NCBI RefSeq assembly: GCF_000002985.6
Contig: NC_003284.9
Location: 3,844,001-3,908,000 of the forward strand
Origin: Caenorhabditis elegans
Taxonomy: Eukaryota > Nematoda > Chromadorea > Rhabditida > Rhabditidae
Direction of reading: 5' to 3'
Length of the DNA: 64,000 nt
The first letter of the stretch is position 1, and every line of letters starts with the position of its first letter. Positions 24,017 to 36,659 of the stretch are shown here, in pieces. Under the pieces are notes generated by a model, which was not told the origin of the DNA, did no database searches, and worked only from the letters and a program-made list of their open reading frames with translations. Both the position numbers and the translations under genes were made by a program.

Positions 24017-25752
24017 AGTCATTCTTCAGAGTACATTACCGCCACTGTCAAAAAAGGGAATTAATTACAAAACGCCTATTTCTTTATTGCCCCATGTAGA
24101 AGAAGGGGAAGAGAAGGTTTTGTTTGGTTACAGTCGCAAAAAAAACACACACACAGGACTGGCCACAACAAGTAGTTGAAAATGATGGCCAAGGATCTGA
24201 TCAAACAGGTGCGACGAGAAAACAAATGAGATAAATTTTATGTAAAAGTAGAAGAACGAATTCACAAGAGGGTCAAATTAAGCATAGTTCGAAACTGGTC
24301 ATTGTGAAACAAAAAAACGAGAATTACTGCCTTTCTGTTCGTTTTTGCATTCTTTTCTCGAGGAAATGGTTACTTCTGATGTATCATGATATTGATTCAA
24401 AGTTACGTGAAAATTCACTTATTGGTTCTATTTGTTTTATCAAAGTGATTTTAATTGTAACAAAAGAGATAGTAGCACCAGGCTAAAATTAAAAGTGGGT
24501 CTGTAGAATTAGTTTCAAAAATTGCAAAACTATAAAAAAATTCTAAAATGTAAGAGAAAATTTGAACAACTGCAGGAAAACACTGGTAAACGTGGTAATT
24601 TCCTAGGAAACTTTGTATTCAGTTAATTTTATAAATTTTCAAATTCATGGTTTTTAGGTGACTTTTGAAAAAGTTATATTTATTAAAATTCAAATTTTCG
24701 GCATAAAAAAATTACCTACCTCAAAAATATTACACGTATAACTAAACTTGAACAAGATTTGAGTTTGCAATATGTTTGTAGAGGTAAAATAACTTGAATA
24801 CACTTTTTGATATGTTAAGCTGGATAAAATTTGTACACCTTAAAGAAAACCCAAGAGACACAGGTAAAAAAAATCCAAAAAATAGAATACCTACTGAAAC
24901 TGACTGCAAACATTAGTTGATTTTTGTTAAATTACCGTTTGCGAAATCTACAGATTCTCAGACAAAAAAATCAATTTTCAGAATAAAACTAAATAAGAAA
25001 ACCGATTCTGATAAAGTAGTCCAAACACTTTTGACTGATCAGAATTTTAACCCGCATATTGTAAACATTAAATATTGAAAAAATTTAGCTCCAAACTTTC
25101 TTTAAAATCCAATTTCAAGTTTCTTCCAAACATCTAAAATTACAGCTAGTTTTTCAGAAAGATTTCTCTAACTGTCTATTATAATACAAAAATGGAATAA
25201 CTAAGTTGAATATTCAAAATTATAAAAACAGATATTGAAATGACACAGTTGAGTGAAAAATTACCGAATAGTAGCGAAGAAGTGTGAAATTGAAGTGTAC
25301 ATGGTTGGCAAGTAGAAGATGCCTTTCTGAATGAACAGGTTATGCCCCTCTTAAGACGAGACTGGCGACTGAAAGGCCATAAGGTTTAGACAATATAGTT
25401 CACTTTTCAAAGATGGTTAGGTTTATTCAAAACTAAGCAGAATGGAGGAGACTGTAATTTAATCGAGTATCATAACTTGTATAATAGGAAATTAAGAGAA
25501 CAGGGGGGGACAATGCAAATGTACATGTCACATACATAGCTGCACTGTGGTATCAAGTTTTAAAATCTTGATACGTAGTTTTGAGACATGGGAATTTAGA
25601 TTTAGATAATGGGAGAGGTGAGATTCGTTTTGACCAGAAAAAATTATCAAATTAGAAGCAAGCGTATTTTCCACAGGAAAGATAAACTCTAAGTTAGCCG
25701 AGAAAGCGATGATATATTTTTGAAATTGAGGAAAGTCGGATGAGATTGTTTT

Positions 25753-28700
25753 TCAATCGAATTGTAGTGAGCCCAGAATAACGATTGAGTCCGGAATTGC
25801 ATCTTCCACGCTGAAAATTGAAAGGTAGTTATAAAAGTTTAGGTTGTAGGTACCTTGTAGTTACAGAAGTTGGATACATCATTTCACTGCTGCTATCCGA
25901 TTTTTGACTAGGACTGGAAGGCCCCACAGATGACCTCTGGCTATCTCCATTGTCACCTTCGGATTTTTGATGCCATTTCTTTTGACGAGCTCGTGAATTC
26001 TTTAAAATAATTTTTTTTAATTTATTTTTTTGGGCACAATATCTTACCTGGAACCACACCTGGGTCACTCTTTTACTCAGTCCTGTCATGGAGGCAATCT
26101 TTTCCAAATCAGCACCATCCGGATTACTGTCCCGGTTGAAATATGTCTGAAATCACTATTTTTCTATTTCACGTCAATTGTAACTTGCATACCTGAAGAA
26201 CCGATAATTGATCTTCCGCAAAAGTGGTCCGAACCCTTTTAGTCTTAGCTTTCTGACTAGACACCCCACTGTCTCCTTCAACAAGTTCCAAAAAGTGCTG
26301 TTTGCAGAGAAGATTGCCCTCTTGAAGTGCGTATTCTTCCCCTGTACTCAATTGTCTGAAATAACTATGTCAATTAAAAGTCTTCATATGAAATTTAGAA
26401 TACCTACCTTTTGCACTGGTTGCACGAAAAACACGCAAGATGGTATACATAGTTTCTTGCTCTTCGTACCCAATCAGTCGCCTGAATAGTACGATCGCAA
26501 GATGCACACTTGGGTCCAAGTTCTCTGCAACTGGAAGCGGTTGATGTGACATGCGTTCTTAAAAGTATAATTGGTTTTATATGTACATAGCTTTTTCCCA
26601 TACTTTTAAGCCCCTTAGCACAAAAAAGCGTTTCTTATAATAATAGAAGAAGATAAGTGGCTAAATGTACTGTATAAACGACACCGCGCAACATGTCGCC
26701 GCATCTTTTTACACGAGACATTGGGATGAGCCATCTGTCACACGGAAGTCTGGCGGGGGTCTATCAAACAGACACTTGAATTGAATAATCAAGAGTCAAT
26801 TGTTACAGGGTGTTTTAGCGGGTTCCTTTGGGTAAGAAGAAGCCTAGTTGTATACAGTTTTTGGATGATTTTCAGGTGTTTTAAGCCCATAAACTTTAAG
26901 GTAGATCAGCAAATTGTGTGGTATTACAGATACAACAGAAAATCTTCTGTAACGGTTTAAATTTGTGATAAAAATTATAATTTATTAATTTAGGCTGAAA
27001 TTTGAAAATTTTCCATTTTTCAATTCAGAAATTAGTTTCGAATTTTTTTTTTTCGTAATGTAATGGGATTATTCAAGTAATGTTGCAAAATGTATTTAAA
27101 TACATTCATAACGGCACAACTGTATTAAAATACGTGTTTTATGTATTTTAATTTTTTTGTCATTTTTCAACACTTTTTAATTTTCGGACAATACTTGAAT
27201 GGCCCCATAAATATAGCCATTTTTAAAGTAAAATATATATTACTGGCAAAGTTTTAAAAATAATTTTTTGACTGAAAAATTTCATTACAGTCTTGGTCTT
27301 GTCTAAAAATTCAGATTTTTTTTCAGAAAAAAGATGAAAAATTCCCGAAACCTGTCAGAGTGTTTGCCTAATTTCAGACACTCTGAAGTTTATTGAGGAA
27401 CTGCAAAAAAATGTGGAGTAGGTTTAGTTGGTTTGGAGTTGGTTTGGAGTAGGCCTCAAAAATATTGAGAATTATTTCCATTTGCTTTTTTCTAAAGTTT
27501 CCATAATTTTAACTGTTTCAAATATTCTTAACTTTTTTACCCCTTCGAGGGTTTTTTTTGCTCTATAAAGTTCTCTTTTTGTGGCACATTCAGGAAATTC
27601 AACTTTTTTCCCTTATTTCTTTACAAAGACAATTCGGTCAGCATCATCTTTACCAGTTTCCTTTTCTTTTCTTTTTGTGTTGAACACGAATAGACACACA
27701 ACATCCACGTTTGCTTAAACGGATTCGCGCAGATTTATTCGTTTTAGGATGTGTGGAGCACAAAGCATATAGAGAATAACTCGGTTAACGCGCCCCGTGT
27801 CTTTTCTGAACTATCGATTCTTCTATTCTGAATGTTTTGAAATGTTTTCTTTAAGTCCCAAGTTTTATTTCATTTTTTTTTCTTGAGCCAAACTTAGGAG
27901 CAAACTGAGTTTTTAAAACGAATTTTGAGGGAAGCCAAGAAGAAACTGGCACTGATTCAATTTAACAACGGTTATGATGAAAGATGAAACCAAGCGAGAG
28001 GAATATAACAATATAAACCCCGGCCCCAAATCTGATAATATATAGGTTCCGAGAGACCAAGGACTGGGGGATTACTGTAATATTACATAACGGAACCAGG
28101 TTCGTCCTAGCTGACAGCTGCGGGCCTTATTCGCGCGCACAACTGTGCACCTCATTAAGTACTGCCTCATACATGTTATTTTAGGATTTGTTAGGCAATA
28201 TTCGGTGATCATGTATGTTTTATTTTTATTTTTGATACTATTCGGATTAAGTTTGTTCCTCAGTTTTTTGAAAACGACTATCCACTACTAAATTTAAACA
28301 AAACAAGTTGACTAAGCTTTTTCCTTTGCTCAGTGCTCTCAAGGGATGGCTAATCACCAATCAACTAACCGGAAATAACATCCTTTACAGTAAAACGTTT
28401 TGTCTTTGTAGAAACATTTATTGCTCAATGGGTTTTCGCATGTGCTGCACTGAAGACAATTTTCGTGGTAGTTTCTGAAAAAAAGTCTTCAAATGTTTTT
28501 CAAATCCAATTCAATATTACCTTCCATCGATGCTTAGAAAAAACTTGTCTTGAATCTGATGTTGACATTGTGTGCATATGACGATTACCGCATCAGGCTG
28601 CAACCATTACAGTAGTCTTGTGGACAAAAAATCATATGAAAAGAAACTATACAATTAGGATCCTATTCAAGTCGTTTCCGGTGTAAGATCTTGCTTTTAA

Positions 28701-29295
28701 GATAAGTTTTGAGTCACTAAAAATTGGATAAAAGATGTGGATATTTTTAATTTTTGAATTTGTGTGGTGAAATTGAAATTATTATCCTTCAGATAAATAT
28801 TAAACATACTTATTTAGTAGTAAGAATTTTATAAGAACTTTTCGTAAACAAAAACCGACGAAAAACTTCTTTCTAGAACTCGACAAAAACTTTGAAGAAC
28901 AGTTTTTCACAAAATTCTTTAACTTCAGAACAATACAGGAACCATCTAAATTGCTGACTGAAAAATCGGCAAAAAAAACTAAAAGCTGATGCATACAATT
29001 AAACAAATTGAAGTCTAGACCTCACCTTGATTCGAATATTATCATCTGGAGTAAAGGCATAATCAGCTAGCCTTAGAGCACTTGAAATGTAGACTGACGA
29101 CTCGTCGGACGACGAGAACTCTTGATTGGCAGGAACTGGACCCTCAACAGTCAAGTTGGAGCAATCAGACACGTAGTCGGAAGTTGTGAGCGAAGGACTC
29201 GACAAATAGTCACCGATGAAGGGGAACGTGAGCGACGAGTCTGACAATTCAGACGCCGTCGACGTCTTCTTTGCCTGAACAAGATGAGCATCCAT
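25753..29295 (-). CDS. lim-4: LIM-4, LIM-homeodomain transcription factor (Lhx6/Lhx8 type)
   Basis: Eight exons: 29026-29295, 28521-28597, 28370-28474, 26408-26557, 26193-26355, 26048-26146, 25855-25999, 25753-25811. All phases close, giving 355 residues. LIM1 (about 98-148) shows CTQC, HENC, CSTC and CKGC zinc ligands. LIM2 (about 168-221) shows CASC, HLAC and CNQC, then C and H. The homeodomain (about 239-298) runs [16 protein letters not shown] to [17 protein letters not shown] Ser-rich tail ends LGSLQFD. The start ATG sits in ACCATGG, about 40 nt after a TTATCTACAG acceptor that could take a spliced leader; an in-frame ATG upstream at 29361 precedes that acceptor. In C. elegans, LIM-4 specifies AWB olfactory neurons and acts in SMB and related neurons. 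The start of exon 4 has three in-frame acceptor choices. Identity is near certain. Confidence 0.96.
26558..28369 (-). promoter_or_regulatory. lim-4: Large lim-4 intron, likely with enhancer content
   Basis: At 1.8 kb it is by far the largest intron of an otherwise compact gene, and it separates the two LIM domains. The patch at about 27960-28170 is less AT-rich and holds GATA-type sites (TGATAATATA), an E-box palindrome (GACAGCTGCG) and a homeodomain-type CTCATTAAGT. Another site-rich patch is at 26680-26790. Enhancer function is inferred only. Confidence 0.35.
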
Positions 29296-31729
29296 GGTGC
29301 AACTTGTGACAGCTGCTTTCTTAACGAACTGCCGGCCGAGCTGTAGATAACAAGACAACAAGGACCACTAACGAGTCGACGAGCACCGACGCAAAAGTCT
29401 TCCTTCTAGTCTGTTGTTCTGTCGAAAAGGCCTCACTAGAAGCTCGCCCCGCCCACTGGGATGCTCACTATTGGGCGGCAAGGCGGATGTGGTTGGCTGC
29501 TTGCGTAGGAGTGTCCGGCAAAAGAAGGAGCCCAGATCTCCGGAATCTGAAAGTTCCCAAATTAAAGTTATAACAATAGGAAATTATTTAATGCTTATCA
29601 AGTGCAAATAAAGTGTTAATATCGAGAATAATTAATATCATATGAAGTATGAATAAATAAACAGCTAAATTTCAAAAAAAAAATTAGTTTGATAGTTTTT
29701 ATTAGAGCATTAAACATTTTAAGAAATGGTCTGGCATCCAGGCCATTGAACAAAAATGCATATTTTGAGATGGTTTTTTTTTCCGAAAAAATCTATTTAT
29801 TTTAGCTGAAACGTTTTCAAAAGTGCTCTAAACTGTCCTGAAAAATTAAATATTTCGACTATTCGATACTTGAAAATCAACCAATTTTCAGCATTTTCTT
29901 GAACGTTTCAATGAATGTCATTTTCAAACTAATTAAGTAATTTCCCTTAATTTAATATCAATTTTCAATAGAAAAAGTTGGAACAAAATGGAACATAGGT
30001 AATTTTGTAGAATTGCTGTCCACCTCTAGAATACAGTGAAAATGCAAAAAAAAACTAAAAATGAGATAAAAGCTGACAAAATTAAACAATTGGGTGCAAG
30101 GCAATATGGGACTTGAATATTATAATCCTGTTTATTAAAAATTATGTTAGAACTCTAGAATTTCATCCAATTTAATTAAAATGATACACATATTGCGTTT
30201 CAGCCTTAGAAATTTGTATTTTTCTATACAATAAATTCGAACTATGTATTCAAAATGTGGGGTTATACTACACAAGTTTCAAAAATGATCCTAGGTGTCC
30301 GTTGCGAATAAAATATGTGTGATAATGGCTTTGGAGGCAAAATATTATCATAAAGAAGATAATAAGTAAGTAGAGATATTTTGCAACCCCTCTCTCAAAT
30401 AATGAAACCATGGCTACTGCGTATCCCATATTACGTTTCCAAGTTTTTCGGAAAAAATAGGAAAAGGTGACTAATATCTGTTTCAATAAGGGTAAATTGT
30501 TCGGCCAGATAATAGAGCCACCAAAATTGGAGGCTCCTGACTAGTTTGCTTGTTACTGCCACCAGTCTTGAGGACTTGGATGTCTCATGCTAATGAGCAT
30601 CAATTCATGTCGCACAATCTGCCAGGCCTGCCGTTTTCATAGGATGCCGCTGAGGAAAACATGAATGAGGTAGTGATACCGAAGGACTATTGTTAAAATA
30701 GTGATCCTTTCGGATTCGATACACATACATATATAACAAGAGTTATCGGATTAATGTGAATTGGCTCTGGGGGCTCTCAAAAAGAACAACAGACGGGGAA
30801 GAAGCACACCTACACACCACCATTTGGCGCATTCCACTCGACACGTGTGCATCAAATTGGAAGCATCTTATTATTCTACCAAAATTAATACTATTAGTTG
30901 TTAGGATTGTGGGAGGGTTGAAGATTGGAATTGAAATCTGAAAAACCTCTTCCTGAAGAGATATAGGACGTTATTTTGCTCCAGAAACTGACTGGAAATG
31001 AAAAAAAAAACATGCAGCAAATCTAAACCACTGGTAAAAAATTGTTTACTTTTCACAGTATCAGAAAATGACAATTTGAGAATAATTATAAAATTTTGAT
31101 TGGTTGATCTTGAAATACTTCTTAGAAAAAAAACTTCAAAAAAAACCAGCCACGATTTAGATATTTTTATAGTGTTCAGACGTCGGTTGTCGGCTGTCGG
31201 CTGGTAGGTTAAAATTACGTATTTCTTGAACGTGTGGACAATTTTTTTTTTATTTTTTATTTATTTAATACGATTCCAAACGAATCGTGTCATAAGAAAC
31301 AATAATACACAAAAAATCCAATACACATCACAATAAATCAATTCCGCCAACACATGGTAAATTTTAGATTTTTTTTTGATTTACTAGTTTTATTCAACTG
31401 AAGTAACAATTTCCAAATCAGTACGTGCTGAAACATTAAAAAGTTCACATTTGATCTACCAGCCGACGAACAAGCCGCTCAGTTTTGATCTAAAATAAAA
31501 TAACCTTGATTTACCAACTTTTCAGAGTTCAAATTGCATTTTCACATCAAAAAAGCATTACCTGAAAATTCGTATAATTCTAGATTAAATCTTTTTTCAA
31601 ATGTTATTTTTAACCTTTAACTTTGTTAACCTTTTAGATACTCCGTGTCACTCCTTCATTTGAAAAAAAACCATACTAATAGTCTGCCCTCTTTATAGTG
31701 TATATCTGAATTACTTTTTTTCAATATCC
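29296..31729. other. lim-4 upstream region
   Basis: No convincing gene. The first 250 bp beyond lim-4 (29340-29560) are less AT-rich and contain a CTTTCAG acceptor-like site on the minus strand, consistent with promoter or non-coding 5' exon DNA. A hairpin with a let-7-type seed is at 30666-30722. Short plus-strand frames at 29414-29611 and 30756-30941 look incidental. Confidence 0.5.
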
Positions 31730-32059
31730 ATGTTTGAATCTCTTTCTTTTACTTTTATTTGTATCCCATTTCAAAACATGCTTAATAGAAAGTTGTTGAC
31801 ATCCAATTTGAAGTCAAAAGTCGTCGACCGTCGGTGGCTGGTGGGTGCTCTTCTCCAGTGTTTGTCGGGAGGACGTGTGCAACAGCTTGAATCGAATTAT
31901 CTCGAGATCGATGTAAATCGTATTTCCCCTCGCAAGGATGCGGACGCACTCAAAACACGAAAATGCGCGAATTCAATTAGCGATTTGATGGTCCGCCAGA
32001 AACTCCCAAAAAGTCTTGTGAAGATTTATTCAAGTTTGAGGGAAGACGGTTTGAGATAA
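31730..32059 (+). CDS. Hypothetical protein, 109 residues
   Basis: A real ATG opens a hydrophobic start (MFESLSFTFICIPFQ), which could be a weak signal sequence, followed by a polar body (SKVVDRRWLVGALLQCLSGG, DVNRISPRKDADALKT, then MVRQKLPKSLVKIYSSLR). Codon use from 31800 to 32050 is like expressed C. elegans genes and richer in GC than the flanks. AATAAA at 32066-32071 follows the TGAGATAA end closely. An upstream exon is possible, because translation could instead begin at the Met of MLNRKL. A degenerate copy of its 3' part (ISDLMV-x2-KLPK) appears at 32278-32335. No family recognised. Confidence 0.45.
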   Translation: MFESLSFTFICIPFQNMLNRKLLTSNLKSKVVDRRWLVGALLQCLSGGRVQQLESNYLEIDVNRISPRKDADALKTRKCANSISDLMVRQKLPKSLVKIYSSLREDGLR

Positions 32060-32745
32060 ATAAGAAATAAAACGTATATGGGCATAAAACAGTGAGCTAT
32101 CAAAAATGCAAACAACCGAAAAAGTTCCTCAGACGTCGTGTCTGTTAAATTGTGAAGTCAAGTTCTAATATTAAGTTGAGTCGCTACAAGGATAAATGCC
32201 AGCCCGTTTTAGTTTCACTGTTTTAAAATTTAAGAATTTTATCTAAAAATCGTTTAAATACCTTTTTTGTTATTTTGTCAATTAGCGATTTGATGGTTTG
32301 CCGAAAACTCCCAAAATCACCCAAAAGTCCCAGTTAATTTTATGAAAATAACTTTATATAAATTTATTTTCGTGGAAGCGATTTTTTCTTGAGTTACAGA
32401 CGATTTCAGATTCAACGTCGAAAATGATGTCTGTCGCTGTAACGTTTTTCAAGGAAATTTTATCCTAAAAAGTCACAACTCGAATCGATAAAAGCAATGG
32501 ATCTTGTTTCTCTGTAAATGATAATTCTTATTGAACAAAACAATCATTGGTAATTCTCAGGCATAACCCAAAAGTAATATGTACATTTAGGCTTAGGAAA
32601 CTACAATTTCTAAATCAAAGCTTGTAGGTCGCCGTAATATTTATTGTGGTTGAGCATTTTTGGGGTACGCCTACGTACTCAATTTTTCAAAATCTTGCAT
32701 TAGTCTGAGGAAAATAAGAAAATAATATTTGTCACTAATTTTCAG

Positions 32746-33640
32746 GTTGAAGTTCTCCTTCACTTCTCGAAATGCATGCAAATTGGCAGAACAGCAGAAA
32801 AGGTATACTGTTCGTGAGGCTAACGTCATGGTTTCCGATGATCTCACTGTATTTTTAAAGTTCAGTATGGCCCATCTAATTCAACTCGAATTCTCAAATG
32901 TTCCTTCGCCACAAGTAATTACAGTTACTTTATATCATGACGATGGTTTTAAGACAGTATTTGAACTGCATGGGAAAGATTTCAAAATCAAAGAATGTGT
33001 CAAACAATTTTCCAGAATTTTACATCATTCAAAACTTGACCAAGTTTATCTTAGAATGAACGACTTTCCGTCACTATCTCAAAAATTTTTTGGAATGGAA
33101 ATTCGAATGTTATTTGCATCAATGTTGACAAAAAGTTCGTATCAAATGACAGTGAAATCTTCATTGAAACACAGTGACAATGTGATTTTGGAATCGACTT
33201 ATTATTCTGTACTTGATTGCCAAAGTGTTCAAAGAATGTTCTTTTTGCAAAACTTGAACTTTCTCGTAACACCATCAAGTTATAATTTAACGCTCAACGA
33301 TCTGTTGAGTGTCAGTTGTCGTACTCTACAATCAAACAGTTGTACAAGCCCCAGTGCTTTGAATTTATTTCTGAAGCACTGGATCAATGGGTCAAATCCC
33401 AGGTTGGAAGCTTTTTCGACTAGGATCTTCAATAAACCTAACTATTATCTGAAAAACTTTGAAGAAATCGTTCTGAGGGGTTTGAAATTTGAAATTGAAT
33501 CAAGAGATCGAGAGTTTAAACTTTTTGGAGGACGAACTATCAAGATTCATCAAGGAATACGGCTTCAGAAAGAAGATGGAACTCGAGTCGTTATGGCTTT
33601 CACGGACGAAGGAAAATTTTTCCGAATGTGGAAAATATAA
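32746..33640 (+). CDS. F-box-associated (FBA_2-like) protein, 5' end missing
   Basis: A single open exon begins after a TTTTCAG acceptor and encodes about 297 residues ending RMWKI. The start (LKFSFTSRNACKLAEQ) resembles the tail of the nematode F-box. The C-terminal half carries the FBA_2 signature: NFLVTPSSYNLTLNDLLSVS, then SPSALNLFLKHWINGSNPRL and the closing segment IRLQKEDGTRVVMAF. Family members are substrate receptors of SCF ubiquitin ligases, a very large, fast-evolving C. elegans family. I found no upstream exon encoding the first F-box half within 700 bp and no in-frame ATG near the acceptor. It is therefore either a gene with a distant first exon or a pseudogene that has lost its 5' end. 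The frame has no internal stops over 890 bp. Confidence 0.6.
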
Positions 33641-35184
33641 AACTTGATTTTTAATATGTACATTTTAAATATTTTTACAAATGTGAAAATTGTAAACTGT
33701 TTGAGAGATTTTTTAACCACATTTGACTTAGTTTTTCGATTTTCTTTGCTTGTATGATTTTTCCCACAGTCATTTCCATATAGATGTTAAAAATTACCAT
33801 ATATTATCTGAATGTTCCTTTATTGAGAATTTTCTTTTTGCCTTGATATGAGTTTTTCATCTAAATTGACTCTGTATCTGCTGCTTCATTAACCTTTACC
33901 AAAACTAGATTATCTGCAAATCAACGTTGCCCGTTTTATCAATAATCAGTTGAAAGGCTAAAGCTTTGCATGTCCTTGAACTGTGATTGTTGTGACAAGA
34001 GACAGACGACATTTGAACGATTACGTGAAGCTTCAAGTCGCTACTATAGTTGTTCAATTATGATATATTTTTCTTCAAATTAAGATAAACGTTTATGGAT
34101 AATTGTTTTGTGATCATTTTTTTTTAAATATTAGCAATCCAAATAATAGAAAATATCTCAAAGTGACCAAATAAAAAGATTTATTCAAAAATTTTCAAGT
34201 ATTTTCACTGAATAACCTAATTTTTGTAAGTTAAGTAGGTTGTCTCTGAATTTTTCAAAATTCCACATTTTGCAGTAACTTTGACAATTTACTAAAACAT
34301 CGACGAATCTACCAAACTTAAAAAAATAAAACCTATTTAATTTTTTGTATATCATTCAGGAACGTTTATTGATTAACTAACTTTAAACATAAAACAAAAA
34401 TTAAAAATTCAAAGCAAAAGTTACAGTGGAATTACATAATTTTTTCACCGTTTTCCCGAAATTTTACGATTGTCATTTCTCGTTTCATCGACTTTCTACT
34501 TCTACCCCCGCACATTGTTAACCCCTTTCTTCAGAATAAAAGTCAACGAAATATGAATTTTCTTCGCTCAATGGCATGCTTCAAGGTAGGTATCCTTCTT
34601 TTTTTCAGATTTTTTTAAATGCTTTTTGTAAGTGCCTCCCTGAAACTTCACTTGAAAAAAATCTTTCCTGCTTTTTCAGCGATAGAGTAAAGATCTTTTT
34701 TATTAAAAAATGTTTTCTTGTCTTCTTTTTCCTCGCGTTTTCAAGGTTTTCACAGACAATTAGGTTAGGAAGAGTGAGAAGTAATTACAGGGGTTTCTGG
34801 AGAAACAATAAAAATGTGGGCGAGAAAAAAGAGTATGCGAACAAATGCTTTATATGTGAGTGAAGAGCCTATTTTAAATTACTTTTGTAATAAGTTGAAA
34901 AATATATTTAAAAACAACACACAAAATTAAGATACAATAAAATTTCAAAATTTCGATTATTTTTTACAACATATTATATATCGTTTTTAGATAATTTTAA
35001 ATATTATATCAAAAAATTATATTTGAAAAAATAATCCATTTCTTGGTTTTCTTGTGTTTCTGAATTGATTTTCCTTGTATTTATGGGAATTTTATGGGTT
35101 TGTTCAATAACTTACCTCCTCTAAGTTGCTTACATGCTACTGTAGAAAATGTTAGTTACCGTTGAACTGTTATTGTTTTGGTGC

Positions 35185-35410
35185 AGAACTACGGTACCCA
35201 ATTTCGACAGCACCGTTTTTTGTTGACTGCAAAATGCTGCGCGCCTTGAAAGAGTATTGCAATTTTAAGTTTTTTTTTTGAGCGGAATTCTCATCGATTT
35301 TCATATTTTTTGGATAAAATACATCCATTTATTTGTTATTTTTAAACTTTCATATAATATTAAATTTAACAAACTGTAAGAAAATACGTCAAATATAGAA
35401 CGTTCGAAAC
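35185..35410 (+). repeat. Dispersed Caenorhabditis repeat copy
   Basis: The block from ACTACGGTACCCAATTTC through GCTGCGCGCCTTGAAAGAGT to TCATCGATTTTCATATTTT matches, from memory, a repeat seen very often in C. elegans intergenic DNA (TACGGTAC..., GCGCGCCTTTAAAGAGTA...). It is diverged and partial. The 149-codon frame at 35422-35871 just beyond has no protein-like features. Confidence 0.55.
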
Positions 35411-36659
35411 TAGAGCATTTTTTGAAGGCGCACCACCGTTCCCAACAGAATTTTTTTCCTAGTAAGGCCGGGAATCGTATTTTTGGCTCAAAAATGGTGT
35501 ATCTCGATTATTTGAATATTCGATCAAATGGAATTTTTATAGGGGTATTTAAGCAAAATTTTCCCTTCAAAAATTGTAAACCATATTCTAAAGTTTCACA
35601 AAAAAGTTTAAGAAAACAAATTTTCCAACAAAAATTTACTTTTGCTATTTTCCAGCTGAGTTCATATTTTGAAATGTCTCCATGTTATTTGCTTGATAAG
35701 GTACTGTTCAAACATTTCCCAATTCTCTATGTTTCTTCACACATTTCTTCTCGAAATACCTCCTTATCAGTCTCAGTGATCGTTCCCCTCCAGAGAACTC
35801 TCTTAAAAAACGTTGCCAAACCTATCGGCCCCCTCGATCTTCAATGTTTCCCAATCCCATCCGCTTCCTGAAGACATGCAGCAATCTTTATTTTGATCAA
35901 GTCGGAAATTCTCATGAAAAGGTGAATTATAGCCTTATAAACTTCAAAACTTGCTAATTGTTAACCCTATATTCATTTGTCCAAGTCTCTGCATATTTCT
36001 TAGCCACTTCCTGTATATTTACTGAACAAATTGAGCACTATGGCCCCGATGTTCACACAATTATAAGTGTTGAAGAGAAGAGGGGGGAAATGACTGACGT
36101 AAATATAGAAAAAGAGAGGGAAAAAGAGTGAAAGATTTGTTCTCACGCCGATTTGCACATCTTGACTTTCTGTTGGCTGTAGTCAGAGCCATTGTATACA
36201 GGTTGATGAGAACACGGGTTTTTGGCGGCTGCCGATTGGCCCCCTTCACGCGCCACTTTTTATGGATAGCTTATGAGAGCGTGGTTCTTGAATTTGGTCG
36301 GCAATTGCAGAAAGCAAAAAAAAAACTTGTGCATGACCAGATGAGCAGTCTAGAGATAATGATCTAAAATCACATTTTAAACATTTAAAATTTCGGTGTA
36401 TTTAGTTTTATGTCAAGTCAACTTATTTTGAAAATGCACTTTGAAAAGTGACGAATTTCGGTATGAAAACTATAAAAATTGTATTGCATGAATGAAGCAT
36501 TAACAACTGAACGCTTTATCACACTTTAGTACTTTTAATTGTTTCGGAAACTAGACAAAACTATTCTCACACAATTTAAATGGCTATATAACAAAGAACA
36601 AACAGTTTTAAATTCAAAGTTTGCTTGAAATTATGGTTAAACATTATTTACTCGCTCCA

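Larger units (their letters stand above)
14871..25752. other. Gene-poor region upstream of ceh-18 and downstream of lim-4
   Basis: No confident gene in nearly 11 kb. Less AT-rich patches that may be regulatory lie at about 14020-14340 (just inside ceh-18), 15350-15800, 18480-18800 and 22080-22280. A frame at 20765-20974 (DYCLKCEAVNQLITQK...) lacks splice context and is probably chance. Low-complexity tracts include a (TTC)n-rich stretch at about 21630-21690, a CT repeat at 23991-24016 and a G-tract at 20111-20127. A direct repeat is noted at 15979-16453. Confidence 0.5.

Noticed and set aside
35422-35871. 149-codon plus-strand ORF
   Set aside because: It begins inside a dispersed repeat; the amino acid content is Phe/Lys/Ser-rich with no motif and no splice or poly(A) context.
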